A stretch of DNA of 64,000 nucleotides from Amycolatopsis sp. NBC_00345 (lineage in GTDB: Bacteria; Actinomycetota; Actinomycetes; Mycobacteriales; Pseudonocardiaceae), in assembly GCF_036116635.1 (NCBI RefSeq), contig NZ_CP107995.1:5022001-5086000 (forward strand), written 5' to 3'. Shown here one piece after another: positions 17,138-25,808 of this stretch. Each line of letters begins with the position of its first letter. Position 1 is the first letter of the stretch. The position numbers and the translations under genes are program-made. Under the pieces are notes generated by a model. That model ran no database searches and was not told where the DNA came from. It worked only from the letters and a program-made list of their open reading frames with translations.

Positions 17138-18679
17138 ATGGAGCCGACGACACAGGTGCACGCCGACGGCCGGGTCGAACTCGCCGACGTCCGGTCCCTG
17201 CACGGCAGCCGGTTCTTCAACGAGGAACTGGCCCCGGTCCCGATCGGGAAACGGACCTGGAGCACGTACAACTACTTCGCGCTCTGGATGGGGATGGCGC
17301 ACAACATCCCCAGCTACGCGCTGGCGGCGTCCCTCATCGCGCTCGGCATGAACTGGCTGCAGGCGCTCATCACGATCACCATCGGCAACCTCGTGGTGCT
17401 CGCCCCGATGCTGCTCAACAGCCACGCCGGCACGAAGTACGGCATCCCGTTCCCGGTGTTCGCGCGCGCCTTCTACGGCCTGCGCGGCGCCAACCTGGCC
17501 GCGCTGCTGCGCGCGTTCATCGCGTGCGGCTGGTTCGGCATCCAGACCTGGGTGGGCGGCGAGTCGATCTACGTGATCGTCGGCAGGCTCGCCGGGTCCG
17601 GCTGGCGCGACTCGCCGGTGGTGCTCGGCCAGCACTGGACGCTGTGGCTGAGCTTCGCCGTGTTCTGGATCGTGCAGATGCTGATCATCTGGCGCGGCAT
17701 GGAGGCGGTCCGGAAGTTCGAGAACTGGACGGCGCCGCTGGTGTCGGTCGGCTTCCTGATCCTGCTCGGCTACGTGCTGGTGAAGGCGGGCGGCTTCGGC
17801 CCGATCCTGGCCGACCCCGGCAAGCTCGGCTGGGGCCCCGGGTTCTGGAAGGTGTTCGCGCCGTCGCTGATGGCGATGATCGCGTTCTGGTCCACGCTTT
17901 CGCTGAACATGCCGGACTTCACCCGCTTCGGCGGCAGCCAGCGCAAGCAGGTGCGCGGGCAGATCCTCGGCCTGCCCACCACGATGACGTTCATCGCGGT
18001 CGTGGCCATCCTGACCACGTCGGGCGGGCACGTGCTCTACGGCCAGGACATCTGGGACCCGGCGCAGCTGGCGGACAAGTTCTCCAGCCCGGTCGTGGTG
18101 GTCGTCGCGCTGGCCGCGCTGGTGCTGGCGACGATCTCGGCGAACCTCGCGGCGAACGTGGTCAGCCCGTCCTACGACTTCTCCAACGCCTTCCCGAAGC
18201 GCATCACGTTCGCGCTCGGCGGCCTGATCACCGGCGTCGTCGGCATCCTGATCCAGCCGTGGCGGCTCTACTCCGACCCGAGCATCTACATCTTCGCCTG
18301 GCTCGGCTTCTACGGCGGCCTGCTCGGCGCCGTGGCCGGCGTGCTCGTGGCCGGCTACTGGGTGATCGCCCGGACCGAGCTGAAGCTGAAGGACCTCTAC
18401 ACACCCGATGGGGTGTACTGGTTCGCCGGGGGCTGGAACTGGCGCGCGGTGGTCGCGACGCTGGTCGGCGCCGTGCTTTCGGTGGGCGGGGCGTACGGCG
18501 GCCCCTTCCCCGCGGAAGGCCTCATCCCGTTCCTCAAGCCGCTTTACGACTACAACTGGGTGGTGGGCCTGGTCGGCGCCTTCGTCGTCTTCGCCTTGCT
18601 CTCCCGGTCCAGCACGAAGGAGGAAACAAGTGAGCGACCTGGTCCGAGCCGGATTGATCCAGCAGCGGTGGACGGGTGA
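17138..18679 (+). CDS. NCS1-family nucleobase:cation symporter
   Basis: 513 residues, about 12 membrane helices. The NCS1 signature appears at the start (SRFFNEELAPVPIGKRTWST then YNYFALWMGMAHN), with further conserved segments GTKYGIPFPVFARAFYGLRG and LSLNMPDFTRFGGSQRKQ. NCS1 carriers import hydantoins, uracil, cytosine, thymine or allantoin. It heads the cluster of amidohydrolase, dihydropyrimidinase and F420-type oxidoreductase genes, so uracil/thymine or a dihydropyrimidine/hydantoin is the likely substrate. Its 3' end overlaps the next gene by 50 bases. Confidence 0.93.
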   Translation: MEPTTQVHADGRVELADVRSLHGSRFFNEELAPVPIGKRTWSTYNYFALWMGMAHNIPSYALAASLIALGMNWLQALITITIGNLVVLAPMLLNSHAGTKYGIPFPVFARAFYGLRGANLAALLRAFIACGWFGIQTWVGGESIYVIVGRLAGSGWRDSPVVLGQHWTLWLSFAVFWIVQMLIIWRGMEAVRKFENWTAPLVSVGFLILLGYVLVKAGGFGPILADPGKLGWGPGFWKVFAPSLMAMIAFWSTLSLNMPDFTRFGGSQRKQVRGQILGLPTTMTFIAVVAILTTSGGHVLYGQDIWDPAQLADKFSSPVVVVVALAALVLATISANLAANVVSPSYDFSNAFPKRITFALGGLITGVVGILIQPWRLYSDPSIYIFAWLGFYGGLLGAVAGVLVAGYWVIARTELKLKDLYTPDGVYWFAGGWNWRAVVATLVGAVLSVGGAYGGPFPAEGLIPFLKPLYDYNWVVGLVGAFVVFALLSRSSTKEETSERPGPSRIDPAAVDG

Positions 18680-19472
18680 CAAGGAGTCGATGATCGCGAA
18701 CGCCGTCGACGCCATCGGCAAGGCGGCTTCGCAGGGCGCCCAGGTCGTCTGCCTGCAGGAGCTGTTCTACGGCCCGTACTTCTGCCAGATCCAGGACGCC
18801 GACTACTACTCCTACACCGAGGGCATCCCCGACGGTCCCACCACGAAGCTCATGCAGGAGGTGGCCGAGCGCCACGGCGTGGTGCTGGTGGTGCCGATGT
18901 ACGAGCAGGAGCAGCCCGGCGTCTACTACAACACCGCCGCGGTGATCGACGCGGACGGCACCTATCTCGGCAAGCACCGCAAGAACCACATCCCGCAGGT
19001 GAAGGGGTTCTGGGAGAAGTTCTACTTCAAGCCCGGCAACCTCGGTTACCCGGTGTTCGACACCGCCGTGGGCCGCATCGGCGTGTACATCTGCTACGAG
19101 CGGCACTTCCCCGAAGGCTGGCGCGCGCTCGGCCTGGCGGGCGCGAAGATCGTGTTCAACCCGTCGGCGACCAGCCGCGGGCTCTCGGAGTACCTGTGGC
19201 GCCTGGAGCAGCCCGCGGCCGCGGCGGCGAACGAGTACTTCGTCGGCACGATCAACCGCGTCGGCGTGGAACCCCTGGGCGACAACGACTTCTACGGCCA
19301 GTCCTACTTCGCGGACCCGCGCGGGCAGCTGGTGGGCGAGGCCGCTTCGGACAGCGAGGAGGAGATCGTCGTCCGCGACCTCGACATGGGCAAGCTCGCC
19401 GAGGTGCGCGACCTCTGGGCGTTCTATCGCGACCGCCGCCCGGACAGCTACGGCCCCCTGACGGAGGCCTGA
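18630..19472 (+). CDS. N-carbamoyl-beta-alanine amidohydrolase (nitrilase superfamily)
   Basis: 280-residue carbon-nitrogen hydrolase that releases beta-alanine (or beta-aminoisobutyrate), CO2 and ammonia from the N-carbamoyl product of dihydropyrimidinase. The Glu-Lys-Cys triad is visible: LQELFYGPYF, HRKNHIPQVKGF and YICYERHFPEGWR. The start is GTG at 18630, 6 bases after AAGGAGG, inside the transporter's 3' end. The stop shares a base with the next ATG (TGATG). Alternative substrates (N-carbamoyl-D-amino acids, putrescine type) are less likely given the dihydropyrimidinase neighbour. Confidence 0.92.
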   Translation: MSDLVRAGLIQQRWTGDKESMIANAVDAIGKAASQGAQVVCLQELFYGPYFCQIQDADYYSYTEGIPDGPTTKLMQEVAERHGVVLVVPMYEQEQPGVYYNTAAVIDADGTYLGKHRKNHIPQVKGFWEKFYFKPGNLGYPVFDTAVGRIGVYICYERHFPEGWRALGLAGAKIVFNPSATSRGLSEYLWRLEQPAAAAANEYFVGTINRVGVEPLGDNDFYGQSYFADPRGQLVGEAASDSEEEIVVRDLDMGKLAEVRDLWAFYRDRRPDSYGPLTEA

Positions 19473-20854
19473 TGACCACGCTCATCAAGGGCGGGCAGGT
19501 CGTCTCCCCGGCCGGCGCCGTCGAGGCCGACGTGCTGGTGGACGGCGAGCGCATCACCGCCGTCGCCGCGCCCGGCGTGCTCACCGGCGACGAAACGATC
19601 GACGCCACCGGGAAGTACGTGCTGCCCGGCGGGATCGACGCGCACACGCACATGGAGATGCCCTTCGGCGGCACGCACTCGGTCGACACCTTCGAGACCG
19701 GCACCGTCGCCGCGGCGTGGGGCGGCACGACGACGATCATCGACTTCGCCGTGCAGGCCAAGGGCACCTCACTGCTGTCCACACTGGACAAATGGCACGG
19801 CAAGGCCGACGGCAACTGCGCCGTGGACTACGGCTTCCACATGATCGTCTCGGACGTCAACGACTCCTCGCTCAAGGAGATGCGGGCCTGCGTCGACGCC
19901 GGTGTGGGCAGCTTCAAGATGTTCATGGCCTACCCCGGCGTCTTCTACTCCACCGACGGCGAGATCCTGCGGGCGATGCAGCAGGCGCGCGAGATCGGCG
20001 CCACGATCATGATGCACGCCGAGAACGGCATCGCGATCGACGAGCTGGCCGCGCAGGCCTACGCCGCGGGCCGGGTCGACCCGGTGGAGCACGGGCTCAC
20101 CCGGCCGCCCGAGCTGGAGGCCGAGGCGACTTCGCGCGCGATCCGGCTGGCGAAGGTGACCGGCTCACCGCTCTACATCGTGCACCTGTCCGCGGCGCAA
20201 GCGCTTGCGGCGGTGGCGGAAGCGCGTGACGACGGGCAGAACGTCTTCGCCGAGACCTGCCCGCAATACCTGTATCTGTCCATCGAGGACCTGGCGAAGC
20301 CCGGCTTCGAGGGCGCGAAGTACGTCGCTTCACCGCCACTGCGGGAGAAGTCGCACCAGGCCGACCTGTGGCGCGGGCTGCGCACCAACGACCTGTCCGT
20401 GGTGTCCACCGACCACTGCCCGTTCTGCTTCAAGGACCAGAAGGAGCTGGGCCGCGGCGACTTCCGGGCGATCCCGAACGGCATCCCCGGCGTCGAGCAC
20501 CGGATGGACCTGCTGCACCAGGGCGTGGTCGCCGGACAGCTGTCGCTCGGCCGCTGGGTCGAGACGTGCTCGGCGACACCGGCCCGGATGTTCGGGCTGT
20601 ACCCGCGGAAGGGCGTCATCGCGGCCGGCTCGGACGCGGACATCGTGGTCTACGACCCGGCGGCCACGCAGACGCTGTCCGCCGGCACGCATCACATGAA
20701 CGTGGACTACTCGGCGTACGAGGGGTTCGAGCTGACCGGCAAGGTCCACACGGTGCTCTCGCGCGGCCGGGTCGTGGTGTCGCCGGACGGCTTCAGCGGC
20801 GGCACCGGCCATGGGAAGTTCCTCTCCCGCGGCCTCAACCAGTACCTGAACTGA
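19472..20854 (+). CDS. hydA: Dihydropyrimidinase (D-hydantoinase)
   Basis: 460-residue binuclear-zinc cyclic amidohydrolase that opens 5,6-dihydrouracil or dihydrothymine. Metal ligands are visible: GIDAHTHMEM (His pair near 57-59), carboxylated Lys in GSFKMFMAYPG (about 150), His in MMHAENG (about 183), His in YIVHLSA (about 239) and Asp in VVSTDHCPF (about 316). Length and C-terminal lid match the family. Coupled to the upstream amidohydrolase, the two genes do the second and third steps of reductive pyrimidine breakdown. Confidence 0.95.
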   Translation: MTTLIKGGQVVSPAGAVEADVLVDGERITAVAAPGVLTGDETIDATGKYVLPGGIDAHTHMEMPFGGTHSVDTFETGTVAAAWGGTTTIIDFAVQAKGTSLLSTLDKWHGKADGNCAVDYGFHMIVSDVNDSSLKEMRACVDAGVGSFKMFMAYPGVFYSTDGEILRAMQQAREIGATIMMHAENGIAIDELAAQAYAAGRVDPVEHGLTRPPELEAEATSRAIRLAKVTGSPLYIVHLSAAQALAAVAEARDDGQNVFAETCPQYLYLSIEDLAKPGFEGAKYVASPPLREKSHQADLWRGLRTNDLSVVSTDHCPFCFKDQKELGRGDFRAIPNGIPGVEHRMDLLHQGVVAGQLSLGRWVETCSATPARMFGLYPRKGVIAAGSDADIVVYDPAATQTLSAGTHHMNVDYSAYEGFELTGKVHTVLSRGRVVVSPDGFSGGTGHGKFLSRGLNQYLN

Positions 20855-20865
20855 AGGGCTGAAGC

Positions 20866-21864
20866 GTGGACTTCGGGATCGTGCTGCAGACGGACCCGCC
20901 GGCGTCCGACGTCGTGCGGCTGATGAAGGCCGCCGAGGACCAGGGTTTCCGCTACGGCTGGACGTTCGACTCGGCCGTGCTGTGGCAGGAGCCGTTTGTC
21001 GTCTACTCGCGGATCCTGGCGGAGACGTCGTCGCTGGTGGTCGGGCCGATGGTGACCAGCCCGGGCACCCGCGACTGGTCGGTGATGGCGTCGACCTTCG
21101 CCACGCTGAACGACATGTACGGCAACCGCACTGTGTGCGGCATCGGCCGCGGCGACTCGGCGCACCGGGTCGTCGGCCGTCCACCGTCCACATTGGCCAC
21201 GGTGCGGGACTGCATGCGGGTGGTGAAGGACCTGGCCGAGGGCCGCGAGGTCACGATGAACGACACGGCCGTGCGGATCCCGTGGGTGCGGGGCGGGCGG
21301 CTGGAGATGTGGATGGCCGGGTACGGGCCGAAGGCGCTGAAGACCGTCGGCGAGCACGCCGACGGCTTCATCCTGCAGTGCGCCGACCCGGCCATCGCGC
21401 GCTGGACGATCGGCGCGGTGCGCGACGCCGCCCGCGCGGCCGGCCGTGACCCGGGCGGCATCACGATCTGCGTCGCCGCCCCCGCGTACGTCGGCGAAGA
21501 CCTGGCCCACCAGCGGGAGCAGCTGCGCTGGTTCGGCGGGATGGTGGGCAACCACGTCGCGGACCTCGTGTCGCGCTACGGCGTCTCCGGTCCGGTGCCG
21601 CAGGAGCTGACCGACTACATCCGCGAGCGCGAGGGCTACGACTACAGCCACCACGGCCGAGCCGGCAACCCGTCCGCGGACTTCGTGCCGGACGAGATCG
21701 TGGACCGCTTCTGCCTGCTGGGCCCCGCCTCCGCGCACGTCGCCCGCCTCCAGGAACTCGCCGAACTGGGCGTCGACCAGTTCGCGCTGTACCTGATGCA
21801 CGACGAGCGGGAAGGGACGCTCGCCGCGTACGGGAGCCAGATCGTGGGCAAGCTGACGGCTTGA
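20866..21864 (+). CDS. LLM-class F420-dependent oxidoreductase (TIGR03842-like)
   Basis: 332-residue bacterial luciferase-like TIM barrel, GTG start 11 bases after hydA. Signature stretches are MDFGIVLQTDPPASDVV at the N-terminus, GWTFDSAVLWQEPF, TSPGTRDW and WMAGYGPKALKTVGEHADGF. It closely resembles the LLM subgroup that accompanies dihydropyrimidinase genes in actinomycetes. Enzymes of this class pass hydride with cofactor F420. The operon has no recognisable dihydropyrimidine dehydrogenase, so this gene is a candidate for a redox step on a pyrimidine or derived intermediate; that role is inference. A weak GC hairpin near 21885-21897 may end the transcript. Confidence 0.9.
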   Translation: MDFGIVLQTDPPASDVVRLMKAAEDQGFRYGWTFDSAVLWQEPFVVYSRILAETSSLVVGPMVTSPGTRDWSVMASTFATLNDMYGNRTVCGIGRGDSAHRVVGRPPSTLATVRDCMRVVKDLAEGREVTMNDTAVRIPWVRGGRLEMWMAGYGPKALKTVGEHADGFILQCADPAIARWTIGAVRDAARAAGRDPGGITICVAAPAYVGEDLAHQREQLRWFGGMVGNHVADLVSRYGVSGPVPQELTDYIREREGYDYSHHGRAGNPSADFVPDEIVDRFCLLGPASAHVARLQELAELGVDQFALYLMHDEREGTLAAYGSQIVGKLTA

Positions 21865-22030
21865 GCCGGTCCCGGGCTGGGGGCCGCGCCCCGGCGCGTT
21901 CTCAGCTCGGAACAGTGGGGGTTTATCACCTCTTTCGAGGGTTTCCCGTGTTTTATTTTCCTTGACTGGAATGGTTGCTCAGGTAACAAGCCTGACTCAA
22001 AAGACGACCTAAGGATCACGACCCAGAAGA

Positions 22031-23092
22031 CCATTCATCAGCACCGTCCTCGGCTATGACGTCTTCGACCCGGCCGAGGTGATCCCGGAGTTCACCGCAG
22101 ATGTGGGGATCAAAAAGGGCGAGAAGATCGATTACGCGATCGCCCACGACGGCCAGGTTCAGGTTCTCGTCGAGGCGAAGAAGGTCAACGACCCGCTGCG
22201 CATCGAGCACGCCTCCCAGCTGTTCAGGTATTTCTCGGCCACGAATGCCCGGATCGCGATCCTCACCAACGGTGAGGTCTACGAGTTCTACACCGACCTC
22301 GACGCGCCCAACCGCATGGACGCCAAACCGTTCCTTGTGCTGGACTTCTCGGATATCGACGAAACCCTCCTGCCGGAGCTGGCGAAGCTGACCAAAGAGT
22401 CCTTCGACCTCGACTCGATCATCAGCGCCGCCGGTGAGCTGAAGTACATCGGGCAGCTCAAGCGGATTCTCGCCGCACAGTTCAAGCAGCCCGAGGACGA
22501 GTGGGTCAAGTTCCTGACCACGCGGGTATACGAAGGTGCCTTCACCCAGCGCGTGCGGGATCAGTTCGTGCCACTCGTCGAAAAGGCCGTGCGGCAGTTC
22601 CTGAACGAGCAGGTCAATGACCGGCTCAAGAGCGCGCTCGGCACGCCGGACTCGTACGTCAGCATCGCCAGCGGCACAGCACCGGAAACCGGGCCGGTCG
22701 CCGCGCAGGCAGATACGGTGCCCGAAAGCGGTGGCGACGACCAGCGGATCGTCACCACCGAGGAGGAACTCGAGGGCTACCGGGTCATTCGCGCGATCGT
22801 GTGCGCGGAGGTGCCCGCCGCGCGGGTCACGGCCCGGGACAACAAGACTTATTTCGGAGTGCTACTCGACGACAACAACCGCAAGCCGATCGCGCGGCTC
22901 TGGTTCAACCGGGCGAAGAAGTACCTCGGGGTGTTCGACGAGAACAAGGTCGAGACCCGGTTGCCGATCGAGCACGTGGAGGGGATCTACCAGCACGCCG
23001 ACCTCCTTCGCCGGACCGTGGCACGGTATCTCGCCCCAGCGCGGCCACAGACCGGACCGGTAGGCCAGCCCGTCGAGACCAGCGCCTCGTAG
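22031..23092 (+). pseudogene. Type I restriction HsdR N-terminal-domain (HSDR_N) protein, 5'-truncated
   Basis: The frame from 22031 reads PFISTVLGYDVFDPAEVIPE followed by FTADVGIKKGEKIDYAIAHD, the conserved HSDR_N/DUF-type nuclease fold with the VLVEAKK motif (PD-(D/E)xK-like D...ExK). Homologues carry about 35 further residues before PFI. Here the frame meets a TAA at 22010-22012 and has no ATG/GTG/TTG before 22079, a GTG that would drop the first conserved block. The C-terminal region (about residues 215-335) with RLWFNRAKKYLGVF is intact. No methylase or specificity subunit is nearby. It is therefore an orphan remnant or a gene with an unusual start. Base composition is lower in GC than its neighbours just upstream (21900-22010). 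Confidence 0.7.
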
Positions 23093-23257
23093 GCCGGAAA
23101 CCTACAGGACGACCGGTCCCGGAACGCCGCCGCCAGTTTCCCCCGCTTGCGGTAAGCCGACAGAAAGTCCCCGCCATCTATACAAACGTGTGAAACATTC
23201 GTACTCTCGCCTCGCCGCCGCTGTCCTGTCCGCATCGTCGCGACGAGGAGTCCCGTC

Positions 23258-24496
23258 ATGGGCGTGTCCCGCCGTACTTTCCTGTCCCTGGCCGCCGCCG
23301 GTTCCGCGGCCGCCGCACTGCCCTCGCTGGCCGCCGCGCCGGCGTCGGCCGCCAGTCCGCCCGGTGACGTGGTCGGCAAGATCACCGTCGGCTACCAGGG
23401 CTGGTTCGCCTGCATCGGCGACGGCGCACCGATCAACACCTGGTGGCACTGGGCGCAGGACGCGAGCCGGCCGCCGTCGACCGGCAATACCGGGATCAAG
23501 TCGTGGCCCGACCTCCGGGATTACCAGCACACCTACAAAACCGGCTACGCGAACCTCGGCAACGGCCAGACCGCGAACCTGTTCTCCTCCTACGACCAGC
23601 AGACCGTCGACACGCATTTCGCGTGGCTGCAGCAGTTCGGCATCGACACCGCGGCCCTGCAGCGCTTCAACCCCAACGGGGCCGAGGGCGCGACCCGCGA
23701 CGCCATGGCAGGCAAGGTGCGCAGCGCCGCCGAGTCGCACGGGCGGAAGTTCTACGTGATGTACGACGTCACCGGCTGGACGAACATGCAGCAGGAGATC
23801 AAGGACGACTGGACCGCGAAGATGTCGGCGCACACCGCGTCCGGCGCCTACGCCCGGCAGAACGGCAAGCCGGTCGTCTGCATCTGGGGCTTCGGCTTCA
23901 ACGACGGCAATCACCCGTGGGACGCCGGCCCCTGCCTCGACGTGGTGAACTGGTTCAAGGGCCAGGGCTGTTACGTGATCGGCGGCGTGCCGCGGGAATG
24001 GCGTGTCGGCGGTTCGGGCACGCGCACCGGGTTCTCCGACGTCTACCACGCGTTCAACGCGCTCTCGCCGTGGATGGTCGGCGCGATCGGCAACGCGGGC
24101 GACTCCGACAACATCTACACCACCATCACCGTCGGCGATCAGGCGGACTGCAACGACCACGGCATCGACTACCAGCCCTGCGTGCTGCCCGGCGACACCC
24201 AGGCCCGCCAGCGCGCGCACGGCGACTTCATGTGGCGGCAGTTCTACAACATGGTCCGCGCGGGCGCCCAGGGCATCTACATCTCGATGTTCGACGAGTA
24301 CAACGAGGGCAACCAGATCGCGAAAACGGCGGAGGACGCCTCGATGGTCCCCGCGGACTCCGGCATCTGGGCCCTCGACGAGGACGGCACGCACTGCAGC
24401 TCCGACTACTACCTCCGGCTCACCGGCGACGGCGGCCGGATGCTGCGCGGCGAGATCGGCCTGACAGCGAACCGGCCGACCCCACCGGTGGCCTGA
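23258..24496 (+). CDS. Tat-exported glycoside hydrolase (GH71/GH99-like)
   Basis: 412 residues. A Tat signal peptide SRRTFLSLAAAGSAAAALPS leads to an ASAAS cleavage region near residue 33. The mature part begins GKITVGYQGWFACIGDG and includes FYVMYDVTGW (about 165), VVCIWGFGFNDG (about 207) and IYISMFDEYNEGNQI (about 345), the pattern of GH71/GH99-type TIM barrels acting on alpha-glucans or mannans; actinomycete relatives are often labelled xylosidase/arabinosidase without proof. Acts outside the cell. Monocistronic, followed by a hairpin terminator at 24509-24541. Confidence 0.85.
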   Translation: MGVSRRTFLSLAAAGSAAAALPSLAAAPASAASPPGDVVGKITVGYQGWFACIGDGAPINTWWHWAQDASRPPSTGNTGIKSWPDLRDYQHTYKTGYANLGNGQTANLFSSYDQQTVDTHFAWLQQFGIDTAALQRFNPNGAEGATRDAMAGKVRSAAESHGRKFYVMYDVTGWTNMQQEIKDDWTAKMSAHTASGAYARQNGKPVVCIWGFGFNDGNHPWDAGPCLDVVNWFKGQGCYVIGGVPREWRVGGSGTRTGFSDVYHAFNALSPWMVGAIGNAGDSDNIYTTITVGDQADCNDHGIDYQPCVLPGDTQARQRAHGDFMWRQFYNMVRAGAQGIYISMFDEYNEGNQIAKTAEDASMVPADSGIWALDEDGTHCSSDYYLRLTGDGGRMLRGEIGLTANRPTPPVA

Positions 24497-24508
24497 AGCA
24501 GTGCTGTC

Positions 24509-24541
24509 ACCCGCGTACGTCCTCAGTGGACGTACGCGGGT
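24509..24541. terminator. 14-bp perfect hairpin between convergent genes
   Basis: Arms ACCCGCGTACGTCC (24509-24522) and GGACGTACGCGGGT (24528-24541) pair perfectly around a 5-base loop. It sits between the stop codons of the convergent glycoside hydrolase and serine hydrolase genes, so it can serve as a bidirectional terminator. Confidence 0.8.
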
Positions 24542-24566
24542 CAGCCGTTCGGCTGAACCGGGAGGC

Positions 24567-25799
24567 TCAGTCGACCAGGGCCTGGTAGACCAGCTGACGC
24601 AGCTGCTGCCGGATCGGGTGGGTGCTCGACGGCAGCAGCTGCGTGTAAAACGCCACCGTCAGGTCCTCGTCGGGGTCCACCCAGAACGCGGTGGACGCCG
24701 CGCCGCCCCAGGCGTACTCACCCGCGCTGGACAGCGTCTTCGCCTTCACCGGGTCCTCCAGCACCGAGAAACCCAGCCCGAAGCCGAAGCCGTCGAACGG
24801 CATCTCGGCGAACAGCGGCCGGCCGTAGGCCTCGAGGTCCACGTGGCCGGGCAGGTGGTTGCTCGTCATCAGCTCCACCGTGCGCGGGCCGAGCACCCGC
24901 ACGCCGTCGAGTTCGCCGCCGCGCAGCAGCATCTGCGTGAAACGGTGGTAGTCGCCCGCGGTGGAGACCAGCCCGCCGCCACCGCCGAGGAAGTCCGGGC
25001 GGGCGGTGCCGACCTGGCCGAAAGCGTCGTTGCGCACCGCGCGCTTCGTGCCCGGCTCCGGCAGGTACAGCGCGGCGAGCCGGTCGGTGTCCGTGGTCCA
25101 GAAGCCGGTGTCGGTCATGCCGAGCGGGCCGAAGACCCGCTCGGCGAGCACCTCGTCCAGCGGCTTTCCGCCGAGCACCTCGACGAGGCGGCCGAGCACG
25201 TCGCTGGCCACCGAGTAGTTCCACTCGCTGCCGGGCTGGAACACCAGCGGGAACTCCGCCCACGCGCGGCTGACCGCGGCGAGGTCCAGCCCCTTCGGCT
25301 CGTCCCACTCGTAACCGGCCGCGCGGTAGATCGCGTCGACCGGGTGGGCGTGGTGGAAGCCGTAGGTCAGCCCGGAGGTGTGCGTGAGCAGGTGCCACAG
25401 CCGGATCGGCTCGGTCGCCGGCTCGGTGACCGGCGCCAGCGCCGAGCCCTTGACGTAGACCCGCGGCGCCGCGAATTCCGGCAGCCACCGGGAAATCGGG
25501 TCGGTGAGGTCGATCTGGCCCTCTTCGACGAAGGTCATCGCGGCCACCGAAGTGATCGGCTTCGTCATCGAAAAGATGCGCCAGATCGTGTCGGGCTCCA
25601 CCGGGGCGCCCGCCTCGACGTCACGGCTGCCGTGCGACGCGACGTGCACGATCCGGCCGTGCCTGCTCACCACCGCGAGGTAGCCGGGCAGCAGCCCATC
25701 GTCGACATACCGGGCGAAATGCCGGTCGATGCGCTGCAGCCGTTCACCGTCGAACCCGGCCTCGGCCGGGTCGATGTCCACCTTCACCTCAGTCGCCAT
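24567..25799 (-). CDS. Serine beta-lactamase-like hydrolase/esterase (class C fold)
   Basis: 410 residues, no signal peptide. The serine nucleophile motif SMTK (SxxK, about residue 77) lies in TIWRIFSMTKPITS; WNYSVASDVLG (about 194) occupies the Tyr motif site; GEYAWGGAASTAFWVDP near the C-terminus resembles the third active-site element. The layout matches EstB-like family VIII esterases and 1,4-butanediol diacrylate-type hydrolases rather than true beta-lactamases. Cytosolic location and lack of a lactamase context favour an esterase. Substrate unknown. Confidence 0.88.
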   Translation of the reverse strand: MATEVKVDIDPAEAGFDGERLQRIDRHFARYVDDGLLPGYLAVVSRHGRIVHVASHGSRDVEAGAPVEPDTIWRIFSMTKPITSVAAMTFVEEGQIDLTDPISRWLPEFAAPRVYVKGSALAPVTEPATEPIRLWHLLTHTSGLTYGFHHAHPVDAIYRAAGYEWDEPKGLDLAAVSRAWAEFPLVFQPGSEWNYSVASDVLGRLVEVLGGKPLDEVLAERVFGPLGMTDTGFWTTDTDRLAALYLPEPGTKRAVRNDAFGQVGTARPDFLGGGGGLVSTAGDYHRFTQMLLRGGELDGVRVLGPRTVELMTSNHLPGHVDLEAYGRPLFAEMPFDGFGFGLGFSVLEDPVKAKTLSSAGEYAWGGAASTAFWVDPDEDLTVAFYTQLLPSSTHPIRQQLRQLVYQALVD

Positions 25800-25808
25800 G
25801 CGGCGAGG

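Noticed and set aside
24567..25799. True beta-lactamase resistance gene
   Set aside because: No signal peptide, and the Tyr motif and overall layout fit EstB-like esterases better than class C beta-lactamases.
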